Assembly (NCBI GenBank): GCA_021464415.1
Contig: CM038469.1
Coordinates: 13,308,501 to 13,372,500 of the forward strand
Origin: Lonicera japonica
Taxonomy: Eukaryota > Streptophyta > Magnoliopsida > Dipsacales > Caprifoliaceae
DNA length: 64,000 nt
Direction: 5' to 3'
Below the pieces are notes generated by a model that searched no databases, was not told the DNA's origin, and saw only the letters and a list, made by a program, of their open reading frames with translations. Each line of letters begins with the position of its first letter. Position 1 is the first letter of the stretch. Of the stretch, positions 35,131 through 46,986 are shown piece by piece. The position numbers were made by a program, and so were the translations under genes.

Positions 35131-38100
35131 ATGGGAGTGAACCCATTAATCGATAGTCTCAATCCGCGTGCCTTTTATGATTATGATGATGATCATAAAG
35201 GGTTGGAAATTACTAAAGAAATTGTTGAAGAAGAAGAAGAGAAGAAACAAAAAGGTAAAAGAAAATACCACATTGGGGTGAAAGATAAGAAAAAGAAGAA
35301 GAAGAAGAAGAAGAAGAAGAAGAAGAATAAGCAGCAGCAGCTTTCTCCCTCCAAATCACAAAAGCATGTAAGACTAAAACTAACTCTTCTTTTCTTACCT
35401 GTTGCAAGCTATTAATTATTTAATTTTAACTCAAGTGTTACTGTCAGAGCAACCACAATCCTCCCTGTATTTTTACCTAGGAAAATGCAGAGAGCATGGA
35501 ATATGTCCAAAAGTTGTAGCTCAAATTAATTTGAACAGCACATTTGTACTGAAATTTGGGAAAAAGTGCATTTATACTTAGTTTTGGGTTGTGCTTTTTT
35601 GGGTTACATAGCATTGCTATTGTATCTAAACTAAAATTTACGGAGAAATCTTATAAAAACCCTTTTCAGCCCTTATTGTCTTCTCCCCATATTTGGGAAA
35701 CCTAGGTAACAAAGTTTTTATGTACGTATTACTTTGTTTACCTAGGAAAGTAGCCTACCCAAATCCACTTCTTGCTAAATCTAAGGAGAAATCTGCTAAA
35801 AACTGTATTCCCTGCCTGAGAGGAGTAGTTATGGAAGTTTCTTGTTAAGGTTTGTGTAAATGTCTTCAAATGGGTGCCGTATATAGAAATGGAACTTAAT
35901 AATGATACTCATAACACAACTCTTAAAGTGTGTTTGTTTTGAAACTTTTTATTCTAAGTGGCAAAAATTTAGATGTTAGAGGTGAGTGAAGATGTTTGTT
36001 TTGGTTATAAATTCAGATGATGCCTCTAATCATTAATGTGATTAATGAAGTCTAAATGGCTGTATAATACCACTTATGTCCTCAACTAAGGCTTTTGGTG
36101 ATACTTTAAAGGATAAAAGAAGGGCCAAAGTAGTCAAAGTAGCATATGCGCTCAATGTCTATTCAGATATGACATTGAGACAAGAAACGCACAAAATTTT
36201 CAGGTTCATTCTTTAGATTCAGACAATAAACGCCACCTTAATGTAAGCTAAATTTTTACATTAGACTGTTAAGTTCCCATCAATTGAAGATGTTGGTAAG
36301 TCTTAACAATCCAGATCCTAATTTATGAACCCTGCATTGGACAACTCAAACTTTAAAATCTTTTCCTACTTGTTTGGGTATAGGCTACTTTTTTTTTTCT
36401 TTCTTTCTTTATAAGTTCTTGATATTGTTTTATCACGTCTTTAAAATGATATGCGAAGAATTGTTCACTACTACCAATGGGGTAATTAAATAATTTTATG
36501 GACAGGGAACACCCCACTCGGCAGGAAAAGGAAAATTTGTGAGGTTAGTTAGCCATTTTAATTGCTCGAATTACTCTTTTTTTAACATATTTTTTTAATT
36601 GTATATACATGTCCGTGATATTGCATGAAGTTGTAAGCTAGAAAAGACTGAAACAAATGGAATAACTGGTCCTGGGCAAGGCGAATCGCCTAGCTTTTTG
36701 AAGTTGTTGGTTAGATCACATGTTGACGGTACTTCCATGGTAAGTACCTTTTGAAACATTTTTAACTCGTATTCAGAGATGAATAATAGACAAGTGAGGG
36801 ACAACTTTTCTAATTGTCGACTCTTTCGATGCAGAGGCTTCCCATATCATTCTGTAGACAACACCTCCCAATGGAAGACACTATAATAATATTGGAAGAT
36901 GAAAATGAGGAACAATTTGAAGTCAAATACATTACAAAATGGAAGGGAGTGTGCGCTGGGTGGAGGAAATTATTGCATGAAAGAGATGTTTTAGTCTTCC
37001 ATTGAGTTGCTCCCAGCAAATTTAAGGTGACTCTTATCTCATATAAAACATCTGGTTAACTAAATACGCTGAACATGAAGTTTGTGAATAGTGTATAGTG
37101 ATTTAAAACCCCCACCTATTTACATTACCTTAAAGACAATATACTGAAAACGCGTCACACAAGTGAAGTAAAACCATGGTTCGATGGAGAAAGCAAATGC
37201 AATTAGCTCTTTTTGTGGCATATACGCCAGGGTGCATTTGGTTAGTTTACATGTAAAAGAATTGAATTCTTGGAATTGTTTGACGTGGAAAAAATGTGGT
37301 TTTCGAATTCTATTGAAAAGTTGGAAAGGTTAGGCTCAACCAAGTTCTGGAATCTACTTGGAACTTTGACTCTTTTCCATGGAAAGGTACCTTGTTTATT
37401 TGATATAATTAGTTTAGGTCTAGAACGCAGTTGTCTCTCTTACTGATTTTAATGAGATAACAGTTTACTCCTTTGGTTAGCTATTGTTTCTAAGATTGCT
37501 GCAAGGATGTGCGTGTAGAGAGGTTTTCTCATAACATTTTTTACTACGATATTAAAACTTCTTGTTGATCCAGATTCTGCTCCCTTTTTTAGGTTTATGT
37601 AATAAGGGCTAATGATTCATCTGAGGTCGCTGGTTCTCCTAGTCTTCTAATTGCAGACGCACATGCAAAACAATATGAATTAGGTTTGCCACCGCAATAC
37701 CTATCTTTTCCGTTGTATTGTTTTTCCTTTTGCTTTTTTACAATGGTCTTATATGCATATCAAGTTATACTATTTACTTGTTTTATGTTTTACGGGGAGA
37801 AACAAGGCTTAAAAGAGATGGAAATGCAATCATGGTGGCGCAGCCACATTTAGTAAAAGGGTTGCCATGACACCCTCTGACATCTAACAAACACCTTTGA
37901 AATAATGTATAGCGTGCCCTAATATGTAAAAAAGCAGCCTTTAAGGACCTGAAAGAATGTGTGTGAGTATCAGTGGCAGGACTAATGTCTGTTGAGACCT
38001 TTTTCCTTTTTATGTTTGGGTTCTTAACATGTGCCCTTATGGCACGGGCACTATATAAACATGACCCTTGTACATATTTATATACATATTGTAATTTTAT

Positions 38101-38851
38101 ATGCTAGTGAAAAAAGTTTTGAGTTTCTAAGCTTTGGCATGCCCTAGGTGAAAATCTTGGTTCTGATGACAATGAGGAGAAACCGACAACTGCTCTCAAG
38201 ATGAAAAAGATGAAGTCTATGAAGTCTTTCTCACAGACTACAATCCAAACGAAGAATAAGAGGGCACTACTTGAGAATCAAGTAGAGAACTCTGAAAACA
38301 ACGGTGAAGAAGTTAGTTTGGAGTTTTCAGAATGTTCAAAGTTCTCTGAGCCCATCAAAGGCCTAGAAACATTACAAGACTTCCATATTATCATAAATGG
38401 CTTGTGTGTAGAATCCGAACTCCATGAAAATACGCGAAAGAAGTACTACGAGCTCTGTTGTAGTAAAAATGCCATTCTTCACTACCGCCTTCTCCCCAGC
38501 CTCAATAGTAAGCTGGTCGCTGGTATAATTACTGAGACTGTAAATATTGCAGATGCTATAAAAGCTTGTAAGTTTGCTACCTCTCAAGATGAACTTGAGC
38601 AATGGGTAAAGTCCCTGATATCGTTTGAGCTTTTGGGAATGAACGTTGAGTTTTTGCTTAACCGGCTAGGCCAGCTTTTAAGGCTGGAATCTGAGCGAGC
38701 TCACCTTGAAGAAGAGATAAAGAATCTTGAAGTTAAGCGCGTAGAAGTGAAGGAAGCTTATGAGAAGATTGGTGCTGATATTGAGAAACTGAAGACAAAA
38801 GCTGAGAGGCAGCATCTCAAGTTCAGGGAAGTAGTTAGTGCTCCTTGGTAA
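35131..38851 (+). pseudogene. B3-domain (REM-type) gene, damaged first copy
   Basis: Same six-exon plan as the gene at 50917-54955. Exons: 1, 35131-35367; 2, 36506-36543; 3, about 36640-36739; 4, 36835-37026; 5, 37593-37683; 6, 38148-38851. B3 domains bind DNA in plant transcription factors. Damage: the exon 3 acceptor AG of the intact copy reads GG here; exon 3 lacks about 50 bp (the VKSPAM...SSLG part); exon 4 lacks 15 bp (FAVQH) and has TGA where the other copy has the Leu codon TTA in the B3 core (VFH*VAP). Exon 6 is open for 234 codons, with a coiled-coil C-terminus, and keeps about 50 residues missing from the other copy. Exon 1 has a run of about 14 lysines from an AAG expansion. A truncated product from exons 5-6 cannot be excluded. 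Confidence 0.8.
35290..35327 (+). repeat. AAG microsatellite coding poly-Lys
   Basis: An uninterrupted AAG run in exon 1 of the first B3 copy. The second copy has no such expansion. Confidence 0.9.
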
Positions 38852-39299
38852 ATAATCTTTATAGCATGTTAACCTATAATGTGTTTTTTTCTAAAACTTG
38901 GGTTCTGCCATATATATGGTAAAGGAGGAAAAAGTAGGGAAAAGTAACATATAGAAGTGGTGGAGATAATGGAAGAGTTTGTTCTTGTTTTTATGTGCTA
39001 TTAATTTTAGCATAAAGAGTCTGGACTATGGGAAAACATATAGGTTTATGAAGTTGAATTTGGGAACAAAGCTTGCTGTGTAATTAGTGTTGGAGAATGA
39101 ATGGTGGAAATTTGTTAGAATGAATTTTGTCATTTTGGGGTTTCTGATAATTTACCTCCTTTTCCCCCATTTTCCTTTTAATGGGGGCAAAACTACGTTG
39201 GTGTTTTCATTTGCTTTTTGGTTGGTGGCTGTTTAGTTTGAGTTTTTGTTCATCTTTAGAATTTAAAATGGTAATTTCACATGAAAATTTTAAAATTCA

Positions 39300-40633
39300 T
39301 TGATTTATGGTTCAACTTTTTGACATGAATTATAAGAGATTTATAGTGACCTAGAAGAATATTTCAAGAGGAAAATGCTAGGGTTACACACTTTTTATAC
39401 AATTTGTAGTATATTGTGTAAAAATGTTTGATTATACACGTGTTTGTTGAATAGGCCTGGCTCAGGATGTGTACTAGGCCTGGCAAAGGATCAAGTTCTT
39501 GTTGAATAGAAACTATCTTCACCCATTCACAATTCGTTTAATAAAGAGGTAAAAAAGTTCATACCTTGCCTATTTAATTAACAAATGACTCAAGCCTATT
39601 TGTTTTAATCCGTTTAAAATAAGCAGTTCAATTCATGTTGTATACGAATAACATTTAATGATCAGCTAAGCACTCAATTAACCATTAAACTATATCCATA
39701 ATCGAATTATGTATAATACTTGGTGTCGAATAACACTTATTTTATAATGGGTTAAATGGGTCTGTTAACGATTTACACAATTTAAAACCAATTCGTGATT
39801 TAATCGAGTTAAACGGGTTCTAATCAAGTTTTGCGAATTGACATGAAGTCGATTCGTTTAGTAAATTAATGAGTCAGGCGGGTCCACCTATTTATGATCC
39901 GTACCCATTAAGTTTTCACTCACACCTGGAAAATTCGTGTCGATTTTGTATTGTATTATAAAAGTTTATATATGAATTGAAGTCTTATATTCTGCCTCGT
40001 AAAAGTTGAGATGCTCTACTCACTCTTATCACTTAACACTTCATTTTTTAGAAGGTAAAATACTTCTTTTTCACTTAGTTATTTTTGGCTTAGTTTTTGT
40101 ACACATACAAAGTTGCACGTGATTTTGGTGCTCAACAAAGATCATTAATTAAATCTATTAAGCAATACGTAAATACTAAGAATTGAATAATTAGTATGAA
40201 ATAAAAACAATAACAAATAAGCAAAAATATAGTAGTAAGTGTAAAATTTAATTAATAATTATAAGAAAACCATAGAATCGATTGACTTGATACATAATAA
40301 AAAAAATTGCGTTGAATTTTTTTAGTAAATAAGTGGCAAAGCAGACTCTTGATATGATATATAAAAGAATAATATATTTTTAATAAGTTTTTTGGAATTG
40401 GTTGATAGTTAATTCTATTAAACGTTTGTGAATTATTATGCACAATGATATACAATAATATATCACTCATATAAATAATAGATTGTATAGCCCAATGATG
40501 TATAATATGAATGTTTTTATCACAGTACAAAACAATAATATAGCCCTCATATAAATAATAGATTATATAACAAGAAAAATATTAAAATGGTACAAAAACA
40601 AATTCAACATGAATGTTTTATTGAGCCACAATT
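39300..40633. other. Downstream flank of the first B3 copy
   Basis: The first part (38855-39300) still matches the flank of the second copy (54960-55400). The rest is AT-rich, with a common plant repeat phrase around taaacgggttc at 39812. No gene supported. Confidence 0.5.
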
Positions 40634-40638
40634 ACAAT

Positions 40639-41538
40639 TGATGGTGTCAAAATCTAGAACAGATAGTTAACGACCGATCAATCAATGAATAATGGTGGAT
40701 TAGAGGTTTAATAACGGGTTGTAACTGTGAATAGTGATTGTGAACAGTACCACCGTATATATGAACAGTGACTGTGAACAGTACCACCGTATATGTGAAC
40801 AGTGATTGTGAACAGTACCGACATAAATTGATTAAAAATGAAGATGAACACGAGATATTTTTTATTAAGGTATGTTCCCCCAGTAGGCTTATGCTAGTCC
40901 GGCAGTACGTCATCTTTTTGTGTGTGCTTACTTTGTATTAGCTCAAAGGCAATCAATTTGGATGATAATACAAGCTACCAATCTCTCTCTCTTTATATAA
41001 TTTCCTTAATTCTATTTATAAGTATAGAATTAGGATTAAAAATATTTCAACAGAATAAATAATAAACTGTGTAGGAGAGAGAACGTATAAGGATTGATAT
41101 TTTTTGGGGTATGAAAAGAGAGAGTATAAGACCCTCGAAAATTGGCTTGTATTTATATTGCCAATGGCTTTATATCTCTTAGAAGAGATGGATGGATATT
41201 GAGGGAGAAAGAAGACATATTTTTTTGGTGTGTCTTTGGATGGATGAATGAGGGGGTATTTATAGGTAAAAATAAAGGGTAAAAATGTAATTTTTATGTA
41301 ATATATATGATGTGTATGCTTAGGTCACATGTAATGTAGATGATGTCTATGCTTAAGTCACATAGGTAAAAATGGGATTTTACTGGAGGTAAAAATGGGA
41401 TTTTACTGGAGGTAAAAATGGGATTTTACTGGAGGTAAAAATGGGATTTTACTGGAGGTAAAAATAGGATTTTATTGGATGTAAAAGTGTTGAATTACCT
41501 TTGTAAGTCAATGGTAAAATTAGTATTTAACCCTATCA
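40639..41538 (-). mobile_element. Complete 900-bp gypsy LTR, solo-like
   Basis: Runs from tgatggtgtcaaaatc to ttaaccctatca and is flanked by acaat on both sides (40634-40638 and 41539-41543), as a solo LTR would be. It is almost identical to the LTR at 45419-46273. The main difference is four rather than two copies of a 23-bp ggtaaaaatgggattttact unit. Confidence 0.85.
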
Positions 41539-41761
41539 ACAATATATTCATTTTTTCTTGTTTTAAACATTAAACATAATTATAAATAAACAAATACATT
41601 TTAATATATATATATATATATATTTAATTTATAATGTTAAAATTAATCAAGTAAAATAGAGTTTAATATATATACTTTGCGGTGAGTTTTGGAATGAAAT
41701 TCTAATTCATACTAAATATTTTGTAATTTTAATACGTTATATTAAACAACTTCCTTCTTGA
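41539..41761 (+). repeat. Duplicated 223-bp LTR flank, copy 1
   Basis: Matches 46274-46496 essentially base for base, starting acaatatattcatttt and ending acttccttcttga. It is host flank rather than LTR, so its presence here shows a duplication that carried LTR and flank together. Confidence 0.9.
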
Positions 41762-42066
41762 TGTGTCTTTGGATGGATGAATGAGGGGGTATTTATAGGT
41801 AAAAATGAAGGGTAAAAAGGTAATTTTTATGTAATGTATATGATGTGTATGCTTAAGTCACATGTGATCTAGAATGTAGATGATGTGTATGCTTAGGTCA
41901 CATGTAATGTAGATGATGTGTATGCTTAGGTCACATAGGTAAAAATGGAATTTTACTGGAGGTAAAAAATGGGATTTTACTAGAGGTAAAAATAGGATTT
42001 TACTGGAGGTAAAATTGTTGAATTACCTTTATAAGTCAATGGAAAAATTAGTATTTAACCCCATCA
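41762..42066 (-). repeat. Truncated, diverged 3' LTR of the element
   Basis: Corresponds to the last third of the LTR (from tgtgtctttggatgg onward) and ends ccccatca. On the minus strand a purine tract ataggggg precedes it, as expected for a 3' LTR. It differs from the other two LTR copies more than they differ from each other. Confidence 0.8.
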
Positions 42067-42449
42067 ATTGCCCCCTATCCTTATCATTTAGCTCGGATGA
42101 GCTAATTGGTGAGGATATCCTTCAACCCGGAAGCTAGTAGTAGCTCTAAGCTCTGATGTTCGTGATGTCTTAAGCCCGAATCCTTTGTGTCAAAATCGTA
42201 GCATCAACATCATACACACATTTTCTTCTCCTATGGCAACATCAAAGAGGGATCTAGGGTGGTGTAGTTTAGATACACGCGGGGGCGTTGTATATTTTGA
42301 CTTTTTAAGAAGACAACTTTTCGTCTTCGGGATTCTTTTAATGCTAGATGCCTCTTGTCCCCTCTTTCTTGTCATCTCCTTCAAGATCCATCTTATTCTT
42401 ATACCTTTTACAGGGGATACCCATGAATAAGGGAAAGTAAATCACAAGT

Positions 42450-43264
42450 ATGCCAAATACCTTCCGTTGTACAGGTTTTTCTTGTGCTGCTTGTACTTAT
42501 AAACGCAAGAGATGTCAGGCATGCTGTGAATATGCGCAAATTTTTCGAAATGTGATTAGTCGTCAGGATTATCACACAATCTTCACAGTTTTCGGGGTGA
42601 AGAGTGTTGCAGATATTTTACAAAATATTTCCCGAACATTAATATCTTGAGACTCTCAATTCATTTCTTTTTGAAGCCATGGCGAGAATCGAAAATCCCA
42701 TTAAAGGCTGTACTGCTCTCCTTGCTTCTCTTGAACAGAAGGTGAAAGAGTTACGAGCAAGGGTGACAGCATTAGAGGCTTGGTTAGAGGGAGGGTCTTC
42801 CTGCGTTAACCCGTTATGCTCTTTTGCTCCTCCTCGAGGTTCCTCGAGGTTCCTTTCGTTGGCATGCGCCTGATGTTATTCCGTCTGCCGTGAATCTTTC
42901 AGAACCTGTTCCTGAAAGTTTTTTAAGGCTCCTTATGTCGGAAGATGGTGTACAGGATATCCTTTCGACTAACACGAATCTTATAGAAAATGGGGCTCTT
43001 CTGACTGAAGTGAATTTACCGTCATTTCCGAATCGGTCCTATGACCAAGCTACCTTGGATGCCATTTACCAGGCTACCTCGGACAATTTTTTATCGCAAT
43101 CTTCGCTAGATGATTTTGTTACGGATTTTACCCAAACAACGAGCCCTAACTGGACAGCTTTAGGGGATATTCGCCATGATTTTTTTGATTATTCTTCTTC
43201 TGATTTAAGTACTATTTTGAATTTTGATGCTGATGATCTTCGGATTTTTCAGCCTTTTCTTTGA
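42450..43264 (+). pseudogene. LOB/LBD-like ORF, antisense inside a gypsy element
   Basis: LBD proteins are plant transcription factors with a zinc-finger-like C block. Here the C block is CAACTYKRKRCQACC, matching C-x2-C-x6-C-x3-C. It is followed by a GAS-like block (FGVKSVADILQNI) and then FEAMARIENPIKGC plus a coiled coil (LEQKVKELRARVTALEAWL), as in canonical LBDs. A 120-residue acidic C-terminus follows, ending LRIFQPFL. There are two breaks: a frameshift near 42647 between the GAS block and the ARIENP part, and a tandem 10-bp duplication (cctcgaggtt, about 42829-42848) that shifts frame. It lies between integrase and the 3' LTR on the strand opposite gag-integrase. Antisense extra ORFs at this position are known in Tat-lineage gypsy elements. 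Whether this was captured from the host or is an old element gene is not decided here. Confidence 0.7.
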
Positions 43265-44185
43265 TTAGATAAGTTATCTACCATTTCACTTCCATATCTT
43301 TTTGTTTACAAAGAAGGGGTCCAACATATATCTACTTATCATTCAATAGCATACCGTTCAGCCCAGACAATGTATGCACCTCTAGTGATGGTTTTGTTCT
43401 TTAAAGAAGTGTTCCGTAGATATTCCACCTGTAACATCTCCTTTCATCAGTAAATAAATAAGTTTTGTTTTAGAATTTTTTTGTATCTTCTGTGTACTCT
43501 TTTTATGTTTTGTTTTGAGTTGTTATTGTGAGATTGAACAAGCCATATATGAATGGTTATCCTTTTTCTTTTTCCCCCATACTCAAAGTAAAATAGTAAA
43601 AAAGAGATAAAATAAATCAAGTAAAGATGCCTGTGTTAGAAGTCTTTTGGTAGTTTCCCAGAAGGGACCTGGTGTGCAACAGGTTTTTATTAGGTCATTT
43701 GTACGTAAGGAATTATTCTTATTTTGGCTAAGTCTATAAGGGTTGTGCTCCCTAGACTTTAAGCAAATTTTATAAGATTCTTTCCGAACGCCAGTTAGAC
43801 TCCTAAGAGTGTAAGTGTGCTCATGTAAGAGAGCTATGCACCAACAAACTGACCTCTTTAATTAGAGGAATTTTTCAGCTCTCAGCAAGTCTGCACTTAG
43901 ACGTTATATGCTTGGTGGCTGACCTACATGGCAGTAAGAATTTTTCCGAAGTCGTTGATGTATAAAAGGAAAACTTTTGCTTTTTGGTTAAGTCTACAGA
44001 AATGTCATGCCTCCTTTTGACTTAAGCAAATTATGACAGCTTTCTCATTTTTTTTATATAGCCTCTTCAGCGTATTTCCAACCTCTTTGTGAGAGTTTTG
44101 CTTCTTATAAATAATGGTATACCAAAGTAAAATTTCATATATTTTTCTTCGGAGGAAGTCATTACAAGATTACAAAGTAGTTCGT

Positions 44186-45349
44186 TCAAGGATAATATCT
44201 CTTGAGGTGCTCTATATTCCATGGCCTCATGAGCTCTATTCCATCCATGATTCTTAAGTAGCAGGTATAAGGTCTGCTGACTTTGGTCACCACATATGGA
44301 CCCTCCCATTTGGTAGCTAGCTTCCCATGTTGAGAAATTTTGGTGGCTAGAATGACTTTTCGGAGCACCAAGTTGCCCACAGTTAGGCTTCGGTGCCTGA
44401 CCCTTTTGTTGTAACTTTTGACCATGTTCCTTTTGTAGGCTTCTTCTTTAATCCGAGCTTGTTCTCTTTTTTCTTCGAGGAGGTCTAAATTGGCTAAGAG
44501 TCCTTCCTCATTCCGAGCTGGGTCATGATGGTTGATTCTGTATGTTGGCATTCCCATTTCTACTGGAATCACCGCTTCAATTCCATAGGTCAGAGATAAA
44601 GGAGTTTCCCCCGTAGGCCCTGGAATCGTAGTCCTGTAAGCCCAAAGAACTGAGGGGAGTTCTTCAGACCAATTTCCCTTAGCATCGTCGAGTCTCTTTT
44701 TCAAAGAGTTCAGGAGAGTTCTATTGGTGACTTCTGCAAACGGTGATTCAGAATTTCTTACTAGAGTTGCTGCCGAGCTCCCCCCAACGTGGCCTATGGT
44801 TTTCATCATTTCGTCCAACTGGGCTTTCATTTCTGATATGAGCCTCTGCTCTACTTCTTCAACAGAGCTCTTGTTCGAGATCCTGTCGAACACGGACCCT
44901 CGAGGCCTAGCATTTGTCTCCAGAATTGGTGGAATGGGGGGTCGACCTCCTCTGCTCACACTTTGTCTTTGAGCCTCTCCTTCAGAGCGTCTTTCTCGAA
45001 CAACATTAACTTGTGGATTTCTTTTTAGAGATGATGGAGGAGCTGTAATAGAGAACTCATCATAAAAATCTCCTTGTTCAGAACTGGATTGGTCGGCATC
45101 TGACCCACTGGGCCTGCCTCGACTTCTCCTATACCTCCGGTGGCGTTCCCCCAGCCTTTCAATGGCTGGGATTCGTGCAGGGGCTGGGGGAGCCGGTGCA
45201 GAAACAGGGGTCAGAGGCGATCCATCTCTTGAACTGTACGAAGGGGATTTTCTTTGAGCTATCAATCTGTCAATCTGGACCTGGAGAGCAGTTTGTTGAG
45301 CCACGAAGGCTATCAAGGGATCTGTTTGGGTGTTTTCTGACTCGGACAT
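44186..45349 (-). CDS. gag-integrase fusion ORF of a gypsy element
   Basis: An uninterrupted 387-residue frame, starting at the ATG for MSESENTQ (an upstream in-frame extension to 45430 exists in the LTR/leader). Residues 1 to about 205 are the gag N-terminus: low complexity, Arg/Ser-rich, then RLISEMKAQLDEMMKTIG. From about residue 208 (TNRTLLNSLKKRLDDAKGNW) onward it is the integrase C-terminal half: LPSVLWAYRTT, GETPLSLTYGIEAVIPVE, KWEGPYVV and a final WNIEHLKRYYP. Gag C-terminus, protease, RT, RNase H and the integrase catalytic core are deleted. The joint falls at AEV, a tripeptide expected in both parents, so a microhomology deletion kept the frame. No enzymatic activity is expected. 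Confidence 0.8.
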   Translation of the reverse strand: MSESENTQTDPLIAFVAQQTALQVQIDRLIAQRKSPSYSSRDGSPLTPVSAPAPPAPARIPAIERLGERHRRYRRSRGRPSGSDADQSSSEQGDFYDEFSITAPPSSLKRNPQVNVVRERRSEGEAQRQSVSRGGRPPIPPILETNARPRGSVFDRISNKSSVEEVEQRLISEMKAQLDEMMKTIGHVGGSSAATLVRNSESPFAEVTNRTLLNSLKKRLDDAKGNWSEELPSVLWAYRTTIPGPTGETPLSLTYGIEAVIPVEMGMPTYRINHHDPARNEEGLLANLDLLEEKREQARIKEEAYKRNMVKSYNKRVRHRSLTVGNLVLRKVILATKISQHGKLATKWEGPYVVTKVSRPYTCYLRIMDGIELMRPWNIEHLKRYYP

Positions 45350-45418
45350 GGCAAAAGTATGGTTTTTTGAGAAGCGTGTGACTTTAAAGAAATGTTTTTT
45401 CCACAGACAGCGCCAAAC

Positions 45419-46273
45419 TGATGGTGTCAAAATCTAGAACAGATAGTTAACGACCGATCAATCAATGAATAATGGTGGATTAGAGGTTTAATAACGGGTT
45501 GTAACTGTGAATAGTGATTGTGAACAGTACCACCATATATATGAACAGTGACTGTGAACAGTACCACCGTATATGTGAACAGTGATTGTGAACAGTACCG
45601 ACATAAATTGATTAAAAATGAAGATGAACACGAGATATTTTTTATTAAGGTATGTTCCCCCGGTAGCGCTTATGCTAGTCCGGCAGTACGTCATCTTTTT
45701 GTGTGTGCTTACTTTGTATTAGCTCAAAGGCAATCAATTTGGATGATAATACAAGCTACCAATCTCTCTCTCTTTATATAATTTCCTTAATTCTATTTAT
45801 AAGTATAGAATTAGGATTAAAAATATTTCAACAGAATAAATAATAAACTGTGTAGGAGAGAGAACGTATAAGGATTGATATTTTTTGGGGTATGAAAAGA
45901 GAGAGTATAAGACCCTCGAAAATTGGCTTGTATTTATATTGCCAATGGCTTTATATCTCTTAGAAGAGATGGATGGATATTGAGGGAGAAAGAAGACATA
46001 TTTTTTTGGTGTGTCTTTGGATGGATGAATGAGGGGGTATTTATAGGTAAAAATAAAGGGTAAAAATGTAATTTTTATGTAATATATATGATGTGTATGC
46101 TTAGGTCACATGTAATGTAGATGATGTCTATGCTTAAGTCACATAGGTAAAAATGGGATTTTACTGGAGGTAAAAATGGGATTTTACTGGAGGTAAAAAT
46201 AGGATTTTATTGGATGTAAAAGTGTTGAATTACCTTTGTAAGTCAATGGTAAAATTAGTATTTAACCCTATCA
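45419..46273 (-). repeat. 5' LTR of the gypsy element (855 bp)
   Basis: Starts tgatggtgtcaaaatc and ends aaccctatca; followed by the acaat target copy at 46274-46278. It has two 23-bp internal repeats where the left LTR has four. Confidence 0.9.
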
Positions 46274-46496
46274 ACAATATATTCATTTTTTCTTGTTTTA
46301 AACATTAAACATAATTATAAATAAACAAATACATTTTAATATATATATATATATATATTTAATTTATAATGTTAAAATTAATCAAGTAAAATAGAGTTTA
46401 ATATATATACTTTGCGGTGAGTTTTGGAATGAAATTCTAATTCATACTAAATATTTTGTAATTTTAATACGTTATATTAAACAACTTCCTTCTTGA
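46274..46496 (+). repeat. Duplicated 223-bp LTR flank, copy 2
   Basis: The flank in its probable original place; it continues into unique sequence at 46497. Confidence 0.9.
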
Positions 46497-46986
46497 AAAG
46501 TTTGTTATGAAGTTATATAAAAAATTTATGCAAAACACCTAATTAAACACAAATTTTAAGAAAAAGGACCAGAGTCAAACATCCTTTAAAAATAAACCAA
46601 TTCGGCTCTAAAGGTCATATAAAGACACCCTAACTAGCTCACCTTAAAGATCTTAAAATAAATCTGTAAGGGTGCACTCCTAAATATAGAAATTAATGGG
46701 CAATTTTATATGTTTCTTTGGCAAAGATATTGATAAATAATACTATAATTATTCTTATGAATTTTGCCGACCTACTAATATAGTAAAGGTTGGAGAATTA
46801 TGTGAAAAGCTTGATAAACTTATATGGCTTTTCTGTTGGTTTCTTTATTTTCTTTCTTGCTTGTACTTCACACTCACTAAGTAAGCGACCAAAATCAATT
46901 TATAATTAAGGTGAATCAAATAGAGCATCAATAGAGGTTCAACAATGGAAGGTTATGTGGTAACCATTAATTAATTAATTAATTAA

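Larger units (their letters stand above)
42067..45418 (-). mobile_element. Interior of a deletion-derived gypsy element
   Basis: Internal region between the truncated 3' LTR and the 5' LTR. It contains the gag-integrase fusion on the minus strand, the LBD-like ORF on the plus strand, and about 900 bp of non-coding text between them. Next to the 5' LTR the minus strand reads TTTGGCGCTGTCTGTGG, a form seen at the primer-binding site of plant gypsy elements. Protease, RT and RNase H are absent. Confidence 0.8.

Noticed and set aside
36814..37005. Treating the first B3 copy's exon 4 as an independent small gene
   Set aside because: It aligns exon-for-exon with the intact copy and has a stop in the B3 core, so it is part of a pseudogene.
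42185..42430. An 81-codon plus-strand frame just before the LBD-like ORF
   Set aside because: No LOB or other domain. It may be 5' leader of the antisense transcript, but I cannot support a coding call.
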